Source: Tropicibacter sp. R16_0 (GTDB taxonomy: Bacteria > Pseudomonadota > Alphaproteobacteria > Rhodobacterales > Rhodobacteraceae). Taken from it: a DNA stretch of 64,000 nt. Shown piece after piece: positions 37,070-47,827 of the stretch. Position 1 is the first letter of the stretch, and every line of letters starts with the position of its first letter. The stretch spans positions 1 to 64,000 of the forward strand of contig NZ_JAGHRE010000012.1 in assembly GCF_017743935.1 (NCBI RefSeq), given 5' to 3'. The notes below the pieces were generated by a model. It saw only the letters and a program-made list of their open reading frames with translations. It was not told the DNA's origin and searched no databases. A program made the translations under genes and the position numbers.

Positions 37070-37539
37070 TTTGCCTCGTAACGGCCTGATTTTCCGCCGT
37101 CTTTCAGCTGGACGTGGATGCCGCCGATTTCCATGGATTTGTCGACGGCCTTGGACATGTCATAGATCGTGAGCGCCGTGGTCGACACCGCGGTCAGGGC
37201 CTCCATCTCGACGCCGGTTTGGCCGGTGGTCTTGACCGTCGCTTCGATCCGGACACCGGGCAGATCCGCGTCCAACTCCATCTCGACTGAAACCTTGGTG
37301 ATCGGCAGGGGGTGGCACAGCGGGATCAGGTCGGCGGTTTTCTTGGCACCCATGATGCCCGCCAGACGCGCCACACCCAGAACATCACCCTTTTTGGCGC
37401 GACCTTCTGAAATGATATCAAAGGTTTCGCGCTGCATTTTGATGTAGCCGCGCGCCACGGCGATACGGGATGTCACGTCCTTGTCGGACACATCCACCAT
37501 ATGCGCGTCGCCTTTGCCGTCAAAATGCGTAAGCACCAT
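37066..37539 (-). CDS. moaC: Cyclic pyranopterin monophosphate synthase
   Basis: 157 residues. The start overlaps the trpC stop by 1 nt (TAATG). Conserved: [18 protein letters not shown] at the N-terminus and the [16 protein letters not shown] core with the catalytic Lys and His residues. Second step of molybdenum-cofactor synthesis, working after MoaA. Confidence 0.97.
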   Translation of the reverse strand: MVLTHFDGKGDAHMVDVSDKDVTSRIAVARGYIKMQRETFDIISEGRAKKGDVLGVARLAGIMGAKKTADLIPLCHPLPITKVSVEMELDADLPGVRIEATVKTTGQTGVEMEALTAVSTTALTIYDMSKAVDKSMEIGGIHVQLKDGGKSGRYEAK

Positions 37540-38351
37540 TACATCGCCCCCGGAACCAGTGGGTTGGCCAGGATCTGGCGCGTTGCGCCGGTCACATCGT
37601 CCTGGCGCATCAGGCTTTCGCCGATCAGGAAACAGCGCGCGCCATACCGGGCGATGTCGCTGAGGTCGGCGGCGGTGTTCAGCCCGCTTTCACAGACGAT
37701 CGTGCGATCGATCGAAACTAGCTTTGACAGACGCTTGGTGGTGTCCAGAGAAGTTTCAAAGGTCTTGAGGTTGCGGTTGTTGATCCCGATGAGCGGGCTT
37801 TTCAACTGCTCGGCACGCTCCAATTCGGCTTCGTCGTGCACCTCGATCAAAACGTCCATGCCCCAGTCAAATGCGGTCTGTTCCAACTCGGCAGCCTGGC
37901 CATCCTCGACCGAGGCCATGATGATCAGGATACAGTCGCCGCCAAGTGCGCGCGCCTCGACCACCTGATAAGGATCATACATGAAATCCTTTCGCAGCGC
38001 GGGCAGGCTACAGGCGGCCCGTGCTTCGGTCAGAAAGGATTTGTCGCCCTGAAAACTGGGCGTGTCGGTCAGCACCGACAGACAGGCCGCGCCACCTGCC
38101 TCATAGGCCTGCGCCAGGGCTGGCGGATCGAACTCGGGGCGGATCAAGCCTTTGGATGGGCTCGCTTTCTTGATTTCGGCGATCAGGCCATAGCCATCAC
38201 GGCTGGCCTCGACGAGGGCCTTGGCAAAGGGGCGCACGGGGCCTGCATCGCGGGCCTCGGCCTCAAGCGCGTCCAGCGATTTTTGTGCCTTGTCGGCAGC
38301 CACTTCTTCCAGCTTGTAGGCCTTGATTTTGTCCAGGATTGTGTCGGTCAT
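37539..38351 (-). CDS. trpC: Indole-3-glycerol-phosphate synthase
   Basis: 270 residues. TIM-barrel motifs: [18 protein letters not shown] near residue 60 and [19 protein letters not shown] near 180. Starts inside the trpD stop (ATGA). Closes the ring to indole-3-glycerol phosphate. It is not fused with trpF. Confidence 0.97.
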   Translation of the reverse strand: MTDTILDKIKAYKLEEVAADKAQKSLDALEAEARDAGPVRPFAKALVEASRDGYGLIAEIKKASPSKGLIRPEFDPPALAQAYEAGGAACLSVLTDTPSFQGDKSFLTEARAACSLPALRKDFMYDPYQVVEARALGGDCILIIMASVEDGQAAELEQTAFDWGMDVLIEVHDEAELERAEQLKSPLIGINNRNLKTFETSLDTTKRLSKLVSIDRTIVCESGLNTAADLSDIARYGARCFLIGESLMRQDDVTGATRQILANPLVPGAM

Positions 38352-39367
38352 GTCGTGCCTTGTGTAATCCGCGCCAGGGCGGTGATCTTATCTTTGGCCT
38401 TGCCGCTGTCGATGCTCTCGGCTGCGATAGTGACACCCTCGCGCAGGTCCGATGCGGCCTCGGCCACCACCAGCGCTGCAGCTGAATTCAGCAGCACAGC
38501 GTCGCGGTACGCCGACGGGGCGCCGTCCAGCAGCGCGCGGAAGGCGACGGCGTTCTCTTCGGGCGTGCCACCGACGATGTCGTCGAAAGGATGTACTGGC
38601 AGGCCTGCGTCCTCGGGGTGCAGTTCCACCTCCTTCACGGTGCCGTCTTCCAGGGCCGCGACCCAGCTGATGCCGGTGATTGTCAGCTCGTCCGTTCCGT
38701 CCGAGCCGTGCACCAACCACGCCCGGTCCGAGCCCAGAATGCCAAGCGTTTCAGCCATCGGGCGGATCAACTCGCGGCTAAAGGCGCCGGTCAGCTGGCG
38801 CTTGGCGCCCGCAGGGTTGGTCAGCGGCCCAAGGATGTTGAAAATCGTGCGCGTCCCCAACTCGGTCCGCGTGGGCATCACATGGGCGGTCGCGGGGTGG
38901 TGCATCGGGGCCATCATGAAGCCGATCCCGGCCTCGGACAGCGCGCGTTCCACCACATCCGGGCCCACCATCACGTTGATGCCCATCTGCGATTGCAGAT
39001 CTGCGGTGCCGGATTTCGAGCTCAGGTTGCGGTTGCCGTGTTTGGCCACGACCACCCCGGCGCCAGCCACCACAAAGGCGGTCGCGGTCGAGATGTTGAG
39101 CGTGTTCTTGCCATCGCCGCCCGTGCCGACGATGTCCATCGCCCCTTCAGGCGCGCGCACGGCGTTGCATTTGGCGCGCATCACGGCGGCGGCGGCGGCG
39201 TATTCATCCACCGTCTCACCACGTGTGCGCAGGGCCATCAGCAGACCGCCGATCTGGGACGGCGTTGCCTCGCCATTGAACAAGATGCCAAAGGCGGTTT
39301 CTGCCTCGTCACGGGTCAGCGCTCGCTCGGCTGCCGCGCCGATCAGCGGTTTCAGAGCGTCACTCAT
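38348..39367 (-). CDS. trpD: Anthranilate phosphoribosyltransferase
   Basis: 339 residues. The PRPP-binding motif [14 protein letters not shown] lies near residue 82, with [12 protein letters not shown] and HGSDGTDEL. Starts inside the trpG stop (ATGA). Translational coupling with trpG and trpC is likely. Confidence 0.97.
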   Translation of the reverse strand: MSDALKPLIGAAAERALTRDEAETAFGILFNGEATPSQIGGLLMALRTRGETVDEYAAAAAVMRAKCNAVRAPEGAMDIVGTGGDGKNTLNISTATAFVVAGAGVVVAKHGNRNLSSKSGTADLQSQMGINVMVGPDVVERALSEAGIGFMMAPMHHPATAHVMPTRTELGTRTIFNILGPLTNPAGAKRQLTGAFSRELIRPMAETLGILGSDRAWLVHGSDGTDELTITGISWVAALEDGTVKEVELHPEDAGLPVHPFDDIVGGTPEENAVAFRALLDGAPSAYRDAVLLNSAAALVVAEAASDLREGVTIAAESIDSGKAKDKITALARITQGTT

Positions 39368-39945
39368 GCCGGGACTTTCATGTCGTTGAGGAAGTTTTGC
39401 AGCAGCGCATGCCCGTGCTCGGATGCAATCGATTCCGGGTGGAACTGAACACCGTGAATGGGCAGTTCCTTGTGCTGCAGACCCATGATGGTCCCATCCT
39501 CCAATTCTGCCGTGATTTCAAGGCAGTCGGGCAGGGTGGCACGGTCCACGACCAGCGAGTGATATCGCGTTGCCTCAAACGGCGAAGGCAGCCCTGCAAA
39601 CAGTCCTTTGCCGGTGTGAGACATGGTGCCCATCTTGCCATGCACGATCTCATGGCAGCGTATGACATCGCCGCCGAACGCCTGACCGATGGTCTGATGA
39701 CCAAGGCAAACGCCCATCAGTGGGGTGCGCGTCTCGGCCGCGGCCTTGGTCAAGGCCAGGCAGATGCCCGCCTGATCTGGGTCGCAAGGTCCAGGGCTTA
39801 GCAGGATACCGGCGGGGTTCATCGCCATCGCTTGTTGCACATCAATGGCATCGTTACGGTGAATTACGACCTCGGCCCCAAGCTCGCCCAGATAGTGCAC
39901 AAGGTTGTAGGTAAAACTGTCGTAGTTGTCGATCAGCAGCAGCAT
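39364..39945 (-). CDS. trpG: Anthranilate synthase glutamine amidotransferase subunit
   Basis: 193 residues from [20 protein letters not shown] at 39945; an upstream in-frame Met is not supported. Catalytic triad: Cys in [10 protein letters not shown], His and Glu in FHPESIAS. It supplies ammonia to TrpE, which is encoded ~4.4 kb away. First gene of trpGDC-moaC-moeA. Confidence 0.97.
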   Translation of the reverse strand: MLLLIDNYDSFTYNLVHYLGELGAEVVIHRNDAIDVQQAMAMNPAGILLSPGPCDPDQAGICLALTKAAAETRTPLMGVCLGHQTIGQAFGGDVIRCHEIVHGKMGTMSHTGKGLFAGLPSPFEATRYHSLVVDRATLPDCLEITAELEDGTIMGLQHKELPIHGVQFHPESIASEHGHALLQNFLNDMKVPA

Positions 39946-40121
39946 GATGATCCGTCCATTAAGGGCTGGTGCCAAAAGCCTCAGCCGCAGTATAGTGTTG
40001 GCGTATACATGTTCAGGCTTGCACGGCAGCGTCAAGGGCGCTTGTCAGGGCAAATGGTATCGATCATCAACGCCGCTTAGACGGTGACAGGAATGCAACG
40101 GGCAAAAGGGGCACGGCAGCG

Positions 40122-41600
40122 ATGCGTGGATTTTTCGGAGGACTTCTGGTCGGGGGCGTCGTGGTGACAGGCGCGGCGGCAATTTCGTCTTTGTCGTTCC
40201 CTTTGCCTCAGCGGCCTGAACTGGTGGCCAACACACCCAAGGCGGCCAGCGATCCGGCACCGGCCGAGGAAGGCAGCGGTCAGGCCCCAGCAGGCAAGGA
40301 TGCGGATCTGGTCGAATTGGCGCCACGCGCGCCGGACGCCGGTCAAACCTCTGGCGACGATCTGGACGCGATGGCGGACAGCGACACGCAGCCCGGAGAC
40401 AAGCCATCGGTCGGAGAGGCCACCGGCGGCCTGGATACGCCGCAAGCGGCTGCCGACACCGATGTCGCGGTCAATACAGATGATCCTGTGGCCCCATCCT
40501 CCTCGACAACCGAACTCCCCGCGCCGGATGATCAGGCTCAGGCCCCGAGCGTCGTGGAACAACCCAGTCAGCCCACGGCCCCAAGCGTCGAGGACAGCAG
40601 CACAGGGTTTGGCACCTCGCAAACGGCCGAAGATACGGCGCCTGCCACACCCGCCCCGGAACAGTCCGAGCCGGAAACAGCGACGGCTGCTCCGGAAACG
40701 CAGGCCCCTTCGACCGAGGATGCGCCAAACCCGGATACGCAAACCGCCGAGCAACCCGCGCCCGAGGCCCCGACGCCCGAGGCAGAGGCCGAGCCACCGC
40801 AACAAGCCGAGGCCCCCAGCGAGGACAGCCTGGCAGGAACCGCACCCAGCCCCAACATCGGAACACCCGTTGTGCCGCTGACCGAACGTGACAACGTCGC
40901 CACAGCGCAGGCCGATCCGGATGCGATCCCCCCGATCAAAGCTTATGCCGCCCCGTTCGAGAACACCGAAGACAAGCCGCTGATGGCGATTGTTCTGATC
41001 GATGATGCGGATTCGCTGGGGCTCGAGGCGCTGCAGGAATTTCCCTATCCGCTGTCTTTTGCCATCGATCCGTCCGAGCCGGGCGCGGCTGAAAAGATGA
41101 AAACCTATCGCGATGCCGGGTTCGAGGTGTTGGCCATGACCAACCTGCCGGCCGCCGCCACCGCGCAGGACGCCGAGGTGTCGATGTCGGTCTGGTTGGA
41201 GACCTTGCCCGAAACCGTCGCCATCATCGAAGGCACCGGATCAGGCATCCAAGGCAACCGCGCTCTGTCGGATCAAGTCGCCGCCATCGCCGGAGGCACG
41301 GGCCGGGGTCTGGTCATGCAGGACAATGGTCTGAACACGGCGCAAAAGCTGGCGGCGCGTGCTGGCGTGCCGTCTGCGGTGGTGTTCCGAGATTTCGATG
41401 GGGCGGGGCAGACGCCCACAGTGATGCGCCGCTTCCTGGATCAGGCCGCATTCCGCGCCGGACAAGAAGGCGCCGTGATCATGCTTGGCCGCGTGCGTCC
41501 CGACACGATGTCCGCACTGCTGCTTTGGGGCCTGCAAGATCGTGCCAGCCGCGTAGCCCTTGCGCCGATTTCGGCGGTGCTGACGCGGGATCAGGAATAG
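40122..41600 (+). CDS. Divergent polysaccharide deacetylase family protein
   Basis: 492 residues; ATG 40122, divergent from trpG. A signal anchor (GGLLVGGVVVTGAAAISSLSF, residues ~6-26) is followed by ~230 residues rich in Pro, Ala, Glu and Thr. The conserved domain starts near 280 (PLMAIVLIDDADSLGLEAL) and matches the YibQ-like divergent deacetylase fold. The long unstructured linker would let the domain reach through the periplasm. The substrate is unknown. Confidence 0.85.
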   Translation: MRGFFGGLLVGGVVVTGAAAISSLSFPLPQRPELVANTPKAASDPAPAEEGSGQAPAGKDADLVELAPRAPDAGQTSGDDLDAMADSDTQPGDKPSVGEATGGLDTPQAAADTDVAVNTDDPVAPSSSTTELPAPDDQAQAPSVVEQPSQPTAPSVEDSSTGFGTSQTAEDTAPATPAPEQSEPETATAAPETQAPSTEDAPNPDTQTAEQPAPEAPTPEAEAEPPQQAEAPSEDSLAGTAPSPNIGTPVVPLTERDNVATAQADPDAIPPIKAYAAPFENTEDKPLMAIVLIDDADSLGLEALQEFPYPLSFAIDPSEPGAAEKMKTYRDAGFEVLAMTNLPAAATAQDAEVSMSVWLETLPETVAIIEGTGSGIQGNRALSDQVAAIAGGTGRGLVMQDNGLNTAQKLAARAGVPSAVVFRDFDGAGQTPTVMRRFLDQAAFRAGQEGAVIMLGRVRPDTMSALLLWGLQDRASRVALAPISAVLTRDQE

Positions 41601-41618
41601 GTTTATGAGTCCCAAAGG

Positions 41619-42077
41619 ATGCGCCCCACAATAAAAGTTGGTCTCGCGACCAAGGATCAGGCGGAGGATATCAGCCGCGTCATTTGTGACGCGATCCGAG
41701 AAGTGAATGCAAAGGACTATCCTCCTGCGGAAATTGATCGGTTGTTAGGCAACTTTACATCCGCCCATGTTCTGAACTTTTTGACGCAGCGCATGACCTT
41801 TGTCGCGGTTCTCGATGACCGGATCGCAGGCACCGGTGCGCTTCAGGGCTCTGAAGTAAAGTCTGTTTTCGTATCGCCGGATTTGCACCGTCTGGGGATC
41901 GGTACAGAGCTTGTCAAGGCGATCGAAACAGCTGCCATGTCTGCAGGGTTACAAGAACTTGCGGTTTCTTCGTCGTTGTCCGCGGTCAAATTTTATACTT
42001 CGCTTGGTTTTGCAGAGAAGCGCCGGAGGTTTTTTGGCCAAGAAGAGACTGTTGAGATGGTCAAAGCGTTAATCTAA
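41619..42077 (+). CDS. GNAT-family acetyltransferase
   Basis: 152 residues. The ATG at 41619 is 18 bp after the deacetylase stop. The acetyl-CoA motif reads VFVSPDLHRLGIGTELV (R-x-x-G-x-G/A type, residues ~85-101). The final FYTSLGFAEKRRR is the usual GNAT C-terminal strand. The substrate is unknown. Confidence 0.85.
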   Translation: MRPTIKVGLATKDQAEDISRVICDAIREVNAKDYPPAEIDRLLGNFTSAHVLNFLTQRMTFVAVLDDRIAGTGALQGSEVKSVFVSPDLHRLGIGTELVKAIETAAMSAGLQELAVSSSLSAVKFYTSLGFAEKRRRFFGQEETVEMVKALI

Positions 42078-42144
42078 TGCAGTCAGTCGCGTCAATTCTC
42101 TGATCCGTCAGCGTTTTCACGGCACCAGAACGCGACGGTAAACC

Positions 42145-42174
42145 GAAAACCCGACTACCATGTGGCGGGTTTTC
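42145..42174. terminator. Bidirectional terminator between GNAT gene and nucleotidase
   Basis: GAAAACCCG and CGGGTTTTC form a 9-bp stem with a 12-nt loop, giving A/T-runs on both sides. Confidence 0.75.
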
Positions 42175-42228
42175 GCATTTCATAGGTATTCTCAGAATAC
42201 AGCCCGAAGGGGGCGACAACAGAGAAAT

Positions 42229-44190
42229 TTACAGCTGAATCCGGAACCGCGCGAACCCGTCCGGGCCTTCGCCTGCGGGCTCGATGGTGACGCCTTTGAC
42301 GTCGTTCGTATAATCCGCCGCCTTGGGGCCGGTGTCGAACAGGACCGAGGTGCCCTCAAGCGGTGCGAACGACCAGTTGGCGTCCGCCTTCGGACTGATG
42401 GTGCCTTTTTCCACGATGTAACGAACGATGACGTCGCGGTTGGTGTCCGGGCCCTCAAAGATGATCGTGTCGCCCAATGCGCCAGGGAACTTACCGCCGC
42501 CGCCGGCACGGTAATTGTTGGTTGCAATCACGAATTTCGCATTCAGATCAAGCGGCTGTCCGTTGAACTGCAAGTTCACAATGCGGTTCGCGCCGGGGTT
42601 GGCCATTTCGCCCTTGGGCGTGAACATTGACGGTTGGCTCAGGTCGATCTGATAGGTTACCCCGTCGATCACGTCAAAATTGTAGCTGGGGAATTCGGGG
42701 TTAAGCAGCACTTGATCTGCCTTGCCGGGCTCGACCTGGTTGAACATGCCCGCCGACCGCTCCAGCCAATCCTTGACCTGCTGTCCCGTCACCAGCACAG
42801 CGCGGGCGGTGTTGGGATAAAGGTAGAGGTCCGAGACGTTCTTGATTGCCACATCGCCCTTGGGCACATCGGTGAAATACTCTGGCCCACCACGTCCACC
42901 GGCCTTGAACGGCGCGGCGGCCGACAGGATCGGCAGGCCCTCGTACTCGGTGCCCTTGAGCATCTGTTCGATGTACCAAAGCTGTGCGATCGATACGATC
43001 TGCACCGACGGATCATCCGCAACCAGCGCAAAATAGGAATGCAGCGGCGCGTCGGTCTTGCCAACGGCGCGGCGCACATAGGCCAGCGTGGCGTCATGAT
43101 CGGCCTGCACGGAATCCAGCACGTCCTGCTGGCTTTCGACCAGTGCGGTGATGGAACGATCTTCATTGCGTTTCGAAATCGGCCGAGCCTCGGCCGAATG
43201 GCTCACGATCTTCCATTCGTTGCCCGAGCGTTCCAGCATCAGGTCGATGAGACCCAGGTGCGAGCCCCAGAAGCCGCCCATGGCCGCCGGCTTGCCGTGG
43301 ATGGTGCCCTTGGCGGTATCAACAGCCGCCATGCCGTCATAGGCGGACGAGGGGAAGACGCGGTGATGGTGCCCTGTCAGAACCGCATCGATCCCGTCGA
43401 TGGCGGCCAGCGGCACACTGGCGTTTTCCATACCGTCGCTGTGGTTCGCATCGCCAATGCCCGAATGGCTGAGCGCGATGATCAGGTCGCAGCCCTGTTC
43501 CTTCATTTCTGGGACAAAGGCCTGCGCGGTCTCGACAATATCACGAGCCTGAACGTTCCCTTCCAGATGGCGGCGGTCCCAGTTCATGATCTGCGGCGGC
43601 ACAAAGCCGATCAGACCGATCTTGATCGGATGTGTGGAACCTGCGCCATCGGTGACCTCGCGGTCGAGGATCACATAGGGCTTGATCAGCGTCTTGTCCT
43701 TGGTCGGGTCGCTGCCCTGTTCCAGTGCCACATTGGCGCTGACCACGGGGAAATCTGCGCCCGCCAGTGATTTCATCAGGAAATCGAGACCATAGTTGAA
43801 CTCATGGTTACCAAGGGTCGAGGCGTCAAAGCCCACGGTGTTCATCGCGGTGATGACCGGGTGCATGTCGCCTTCTTTCATCCCACGCTCATAAGCGATG
43901 TAATCGCCCATCGGGTTGCCCTGAAGAAAGTCGCCATTGTCGATAAGGACCGAGTTCGTTGCCTCATCCCGGATCTCTTTGATGATCGACGCGGTACGGG
44001 CCAGGCCCACGGTATCGCGGGGTTTGTCGGCGTAATAGTCATAGGGGAAGACATGCACATGCAGGTCGGTCGTCTCCATGATCCGCAGATGCGCCTGATT
44101 GCTGGCTGCGCGGGCCGAGAAGGGGTGGAGGGCGATGAACCCGGCGGTGGTGCCCAGGAATTGACGGCGGGACAGCATGAGACGTGACAT
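42229..44190 (-). CDS. cpdB: Tat-exported 2',3'-cyclic-nucleotide phosphodiesterase / nucleotidase
   Basis: 653 residues; ATG 44190 with AGAGG 7 nt upstream. A twin-arginine signal ([16 protein letters not shown]) targets it to the periplasm. Metallophosphoesterase motifs: [14 protein letters not shown] (Asp and His ligands), [10 protein letters not shown], and GHHHRVFP. The 5'-nucleotidase C-terminal domain has [13 protein letters not shown]. It salvages phosphate and nucleosides. Stands alone. Confidence 0.92.
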   Translation of the reverse strand: MSRLMLSRRQFLGTTAGFIALHPFSARAASNQAHLRIMETTDLHVHVFPYDYYADKPRDTVGLARTASIIKEIRDEATNSVLIDNGDFLQGNPMGDYIAYERGMKEGDMHPVITAMNTVGFDASTLGNHEFNYGLDFLMKSLAGADFPVVSANVALEQGSDPTKDKTLIKPYVILDREVTDGAGSTHPIKIGLIGFVPPQIMNWDRRHLEGNVQARDIVETAQAFVPEMKEQGCDLIIALSHSGIGDANHSDGMENASVPLAAIDGIDAVLTGHHHRVFPSSAYDGMAAVDTAKGTIHGKPAAMGGFWGSHLGLIDLMLERSGNEWKIVSHSAEARPISKRNEDRSITALVESQQDVLDSVQADHDATLAYVRRAVGKTDAPLHSYFALVADDPSVQIVSIAQLWYIEQMLKGTEYEGLPILSAAAPFKAGGRGGPEYFTDVPKGDVAIKNVSDLYLYPNTARAVLVTGQQVKDWLERSAGMFNQVEPGKADQVLLNPEFPSYNFDVIDGVTYQIDLSQPSMFTPKGEMANPGANRIVNLQFNGQPLDLNAKFVIATNNYRAGGGGKFPGALGDTIIFEGPDTNRDVIVRYIVEKGTISPKADANWSFAPLEGTSVLFDTGPKAADYTNDVKGVTIEPAGEGPDGFARFRIQL

Positions 44191-44324
44191 GGCGAACCTC
44201 TTTCTGCGAATGGTCTTTTGAAACGAAAAAAACCGACTCGGGATGAGCCGGGTGTCATGTCGAGACTATAGCAGCCTATTGTAACGGTTGTCCTGTGGTT
44301 GGCGAATTCGCGCCACCGGACAAA

Positions 44325-44352
44325 GAAAAAGCCCGGGCAAGCCGGGCTTTCT
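44325..44352 (-). terminator. trpE terminator
   Basis: On the minus strand AGCCCGG and CCGGGCT with loop CTTGC are followed by TTTTTCTTTG. It is ~20 bp after the trpE stop. Confidence 0.85.
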
Positions 44353-44372
44353 TGATCAGGTCGGTGATGTCG

Positions 44373-45884
44373 TTACCGGTTTCCATTTCCGGTGAACCGC
44401 GCCGCATCTGCAGCCGCGCGGCGGATGGCGTTGGATTTATGGACGGTCTCCATATACTCGGCCTCGGGGTCGCTGTCATAGACCACACCGCCGCCTGCCT
44501 GGATATAGAGTTTTTGGTCCTGCACCACTGCCGTGCGTAGGGCGATGCACATGTCCATGTCGCCACCGGCGCTGAAATAGCCCACACCGCCGCCATAGAC
44601 GCCGCGCTTTTCCGGCTCCAGCTCGTCGATGATCTCCATCGCGCGGACTTTGGGCGCGCCGGATACGGTGCCTGCGGGCATCCCTGCAAAGAAGGCATCC
44701 AGTGCGTCTTTGTCTTCGGCCAGTTCCCCCACCACGTTCGACACGATGTGCATAACGTGGCTGTAGCGTTCGATGATGAACTGCTCGGTCGGGCGCACGG
44801 TACCGATCTTGGCAACCCGGCCGGTGTCGTTGCGGCCCAGATCCAGCAGCATCAGGTGCTCGGCCAGCTCTTTCTTGTCGGCCAGCAGATCGGCCTCCAA
44901 CGCGCGATCTTCCTCCGGCGTTGCGCCGCGCGGACGAGTACCTGCGATGGGGCGGATCGTGACCTCGTCGCCAAAAACGCGCACCAGAATTTCGGGGCTG
45001 GCGCCCACGACCTGAAAGCCGCCGAAGTTGAAATAGAACATGAAGGGCGACGGGTTTGTGCGCCGCAGCGAGCGGTAGAGCGCAAAGGGCGGCAGCGGGA
45101 AATCCTGCGTCCAGCGCTGTGCCGGGACCACCTGAAAGATGTCGCCCGCGCGGATGTACTCCTTGGCCTTTTCAACCGCTTCCATGTAACCGGACTTGGT
45201 GAAGTTGCTGACCGGCTCGGCCACTTCACGTGCGTCCCCCAGATCGCGGGTTTCGGCAGGCATGGCGCGTTCAAGATCGCGCACCGCGTCCATCACACGT
45301 TCTGCGGCCTGCGCATAAGCGGCCTTGGCCGATTGTCCGTCGCTGACCCAGGCGGGTGACACAACGGTGACCTCACCCTTGACCCCGTCCAGAACCGCCA
45401 CGACCGAGGGGCGCATCATGACCGCATCGGGCAGGCCAAGCGGGTCGGGGTTCACATCTGGCAGATGTTCCACCAGCCGCACCATGTCATACCCCAGATA
45501 GCCGAACAGGCCCGCCGCTGCTTGAGGCAGGTCATCAGGCAGATCAATGCGGCTTTCGGCCAGCAGCGCCCGCAGGTTCGCCATCGGGTCGCCGTCCTGG
45601 GGCGAGAAATCATCCGCATCGAAGCGGGCCGAGCGGTTGAGCGCCGATTGCTCCCCGTGACAGCGCCAGATCAGGTCCGGCTTCATCCCAATGATGGAGT
45701 AGCGGCCGCGCACCTCACCACCGGTCACCGATTCCAGCATGAAGGCGTCTTTTTGCGCGCCTGTCAGCTTGAGCATCAGCGACACCGGCGTGTCCAGGTC
45801 AGCGGCCAGTCGGGTATAGACGACCTGATTTTCCCCGGCCTCATAGGCGCGGGCAAAGCTGTCATAATCGGGGGTCAGGGCCAT
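44373..45884 (-). CDS. trpE: Anthranilate synthase component I
   Basis: 503 residues, complete. Chorismate-binding core: YMEAVEKAKEYIRAGDIFQVV, PSPFMFYFNFGGFQVVGASPE, IRPIAGTRPRG and GAPKVRAMEIIDELE. Starts 10 bp after the ppiD stop, so transcribed with it. Partner subunit TrpG lies in the distant trp operon. Confidence 0.97.
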   Translation of the reverse strand: MALTPDYDSFARAYEAGENQVVYTRLAADLDTPVSLMLKLTGAQKDAFMLESVTGGEVRGRYSIIGMKPDLIWRCHGEQSALNRSARFDADDFSPQDGDPMANLRALLAESRIDLPDDLPQAAAGLFGYLGYDMVRLVEHLPDVNPDPLGLPDAVMMRPSVVAVLDGVKGEVTVVSPAWVSDGQSAKAAYAQAAERVMDAVRDLERAMPAETRDLGDAREVAEPVSNFTKSGYMEAVEKAKEYIRAGDIFQVVPAQRWTQDFPLPPFALYRSLRRTNPSPFMFYFNFGGFQVVGASPEILVRVFGDEVTIRPIAGTRPRGATPEEDRALEADLLADKKELAEHLMLLDLGRNDTGRVAKIGTVRPTEQFIIERYSHVMHIVSNVVGELAEDKDALDAFFAGMPAGTVSGAPKVRAMEIIDELEPEKRGVYGGGVGYFSAGGDMDMCIALRTAVVQDQKLYIQAGGGVVYDSDPEAEYMETVHKSNAIRRAAADAARFTGNGNR

Positions 45885-45894
45885 GCTCTAGCTC

Positions 45895-47739
45895 TTACTG
45901 AAAGTTGGCCTGCACCGCGTTCAGCGCGCGCTGATCCAGCGTAGGCTGGGCACGGGTCTGAGCGTCGCGGACGTAGACGTCAAATAGGTTGCGGGACAGC
46001 GCCTGGTTCATCTGCGCGGCCACGGCGGCTTGGGTCTGTTGCAGCTCGGCCGTTTCTTCGGGCGGCAGGATGTCGTCCAGACGAACGACAAAGGCGCGAC
46101 CTTGGCCGCCGATGACGCGCAGTTCGCCGGGTTCCATCTCGAACACCTGGTTCATGAAGTCGACCGGCACGCCGTCAAGAAAGGCGGTGCGGGTCAGGCC
46201 GTTTTCAACCCGTGTGGGCAGGCCGGTGGCGGCAAAGTCGCCTTCGGTCACCAGCGTTGCCAGAACACTGTCGGCCTGAGATTGCAGAGCGATGTTTGTT
46301 TCGGCTGCGGTCCAGGCGGCAGCCACACGCTCGCGCGCGCTGTCCAGCGGTTCGGGGCGCGGCGCCAAAACTTCGTTCAGGCGCAGGGCAAAGATCGAAC
46401 CGTCCTCGAGAAAGCCGATCTCGGGGAAATCACCATCGCGCACGGCCTGAGCGGCATCGCGGAAACCGGCATAGGCGGCCACGCCGTCCGAGCTTTCGGT
46501 GGTCCATTCGATCTCACCCACCGTCATCTCGGTCTCGCCGGTCAGCTCCTCAAGTGTGGCGCCACCGGCCAGCAGGTCGTTGATGTCTTCGGCCTGCGCC
46601 TCGATCAGGCGGCGGGCGCGCTCGGCGGCCAGTTCATCACGCAGCTCCGCTTGGACTTCTTCGAACGGGGTGACGCGCGCAGCCAGCGTGCCATTGACAC
46701 GGTAGAGCGCGGGCCCAAGCGGCGAGGGAAGGGGGCCGACCACATCGCCAACTTCGGCGGCAAAGATCGCCTCGCCAGCTTCGCCCAATTCCTCGATCGC
46801 CTTGTCGCCCAGGTCCACATCGGCCAGCGACAGTTCACGGTCTTCGACCAGGCGTTCAAAGGTGGTGCCGCCAACCTCTAGCTGGGCTTTGGCGTCCAAC
46901 GCGGCGGCATCGTCTGTGAATGCCAGTTGCTCGACCAGGCGGCGTTCAGGCTGGTTGTACTGGGCTTCGCGCTCTTCGAACAGGCGGCGCACAGATGCAT
47001 CATCCAGCTCGACCTGATCCAGCAGCATCTCGGGCGAGAGCAGGGCATAGGTCAGGCGTTTGGTCTCGGGCAGGGTGAACTGCTCGGTGTTCTCGTCATA
47101 GTAGGTTTGCAGCTGCGTATCTGTCGGGGCCGGAACCGGGGTGGTCAGGGCATCCGCCGACACGGTGGCGACGGTAAAGCTGCGGCGGGCATAGACATAG
47201 TCGATGATCAGGTCGGTCATGGTGCTGGGCATCTCGACGCCTTCCATGATCGCGCCCTGCACCAGCGTACGGGCGGATTCGCGACGCAGGTCTTCTTCGA
47301 ACTCGGCCTCGCTCAGGCCCGCCTGTTCCAGCGCAAAACGATAGCCTTCGCGGTCAAAGGTGCCGTCAACACCCTGAAATGCAGGCACTTCAAGGATTTC
47401 CTGCTGCAGGTTCGTGTCGCCGATCGACACGCCCAATTCGGCCACTTCGTTGTCAAGCGAGGCGAGGTTCACAAGGTTGGCAAGCGCAATCCGGTCGATG
47501 CCCAACTCGCGCGCCTGCGCCATCGGCAGGGATTGACCGGTTTGCGCCTCGACGGCGCGGATTTCGCGCTGAAGCTCGCGGGCATAGTCATCGACGCTGA
47601 CGGTCTGGGTGCCAACTGTGGCGACGGTGCGCACGGTGCCGGTCAGGTTGGTCGCGCCAAAACCCGCAAGGCCCAGCATCAGCAGGCCCATCAGGATCCA
47701 GACAAAGGTTTTCGATAGACTTTTGACGCCTGCGGCCAT
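45895..47739 (-). CDS. PpiD-like periplasmic peptidyl-prolyl isomerase
   Basis: 614 residues from MAAGVKSLSK at 47739 with GGGGGC upstream. One N-terminal membrane helix (TFVWILMGLLMLGLAGFG, residues ~12-29) anchors a SurA/PpiD-type chaperone region (~40-230). A parvulin-like PPIase region follows, with LVEQLAFTDDAAALDA (~260) and a repeat of lower-conservation chaperone helices to the end. It assists folding of exported proteins. The parvulin core is diverged, so enzyme activity is uncertain. Confidence 0.85.
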   Translation of the reverse strand: MAAGVKSLSKTFVWILMGLLMLGLAGFGATNLTGTVRTVATVGTQTVSVDDYARELQREIRAVEAQTGQSLPMAQARELGIDRIALANLVNLASLDNEVAELGVSIGDTNLQQEILEVPAFQGVDGTFDREGYRFALEQAGLSEAEFEEDLRRESARTLVQGAIMEGVEMPSTMTDLIIDYVYARRSFTVATVSADALTTPVPAPTDTQLQTYYDENTEQFTLPETKRLTYALLSPEMLLDQVELDDASVRRLFEEREAQYNQPERRLVEQLAFTDDAAALDAKAQLEVGGTTFERLVEDRELSLADVDLGDKAIEELGEAGEAIFAAEVGDVVGPLPSPLGPALYRVNGTLAARVTPFEEVQAELRDELAAERARRLIEAQAEDINDLLAGGATLEELTGETEMTVGEIEWTTESSDGVAAYAGFRDAAQAVRDGDFPEIGFLEDGSIFALRLNEVLAPRPEPLDSARERVAAAWTAAETNIALQSQADSVLATLVTEGDFAATGLPTRVENGLTRTAFLDGVPVDFMNQVFEMEPGELRVIGGQGRAFVVRLDDILPPEETAELQQTQAAVAAQMNQALSRNLFDVYVRDAQTRAQPTLDQRALNAVQANFQ

Positions 47740-47827
47740 GGTTTGCCCCCTGTTTCGGCTTTTTCCGCCGTGTTGATCGACGCCTTGTCTACGATGGCCC
47801 GTGCCGGTGGGCAAGGGCCGAACGGGA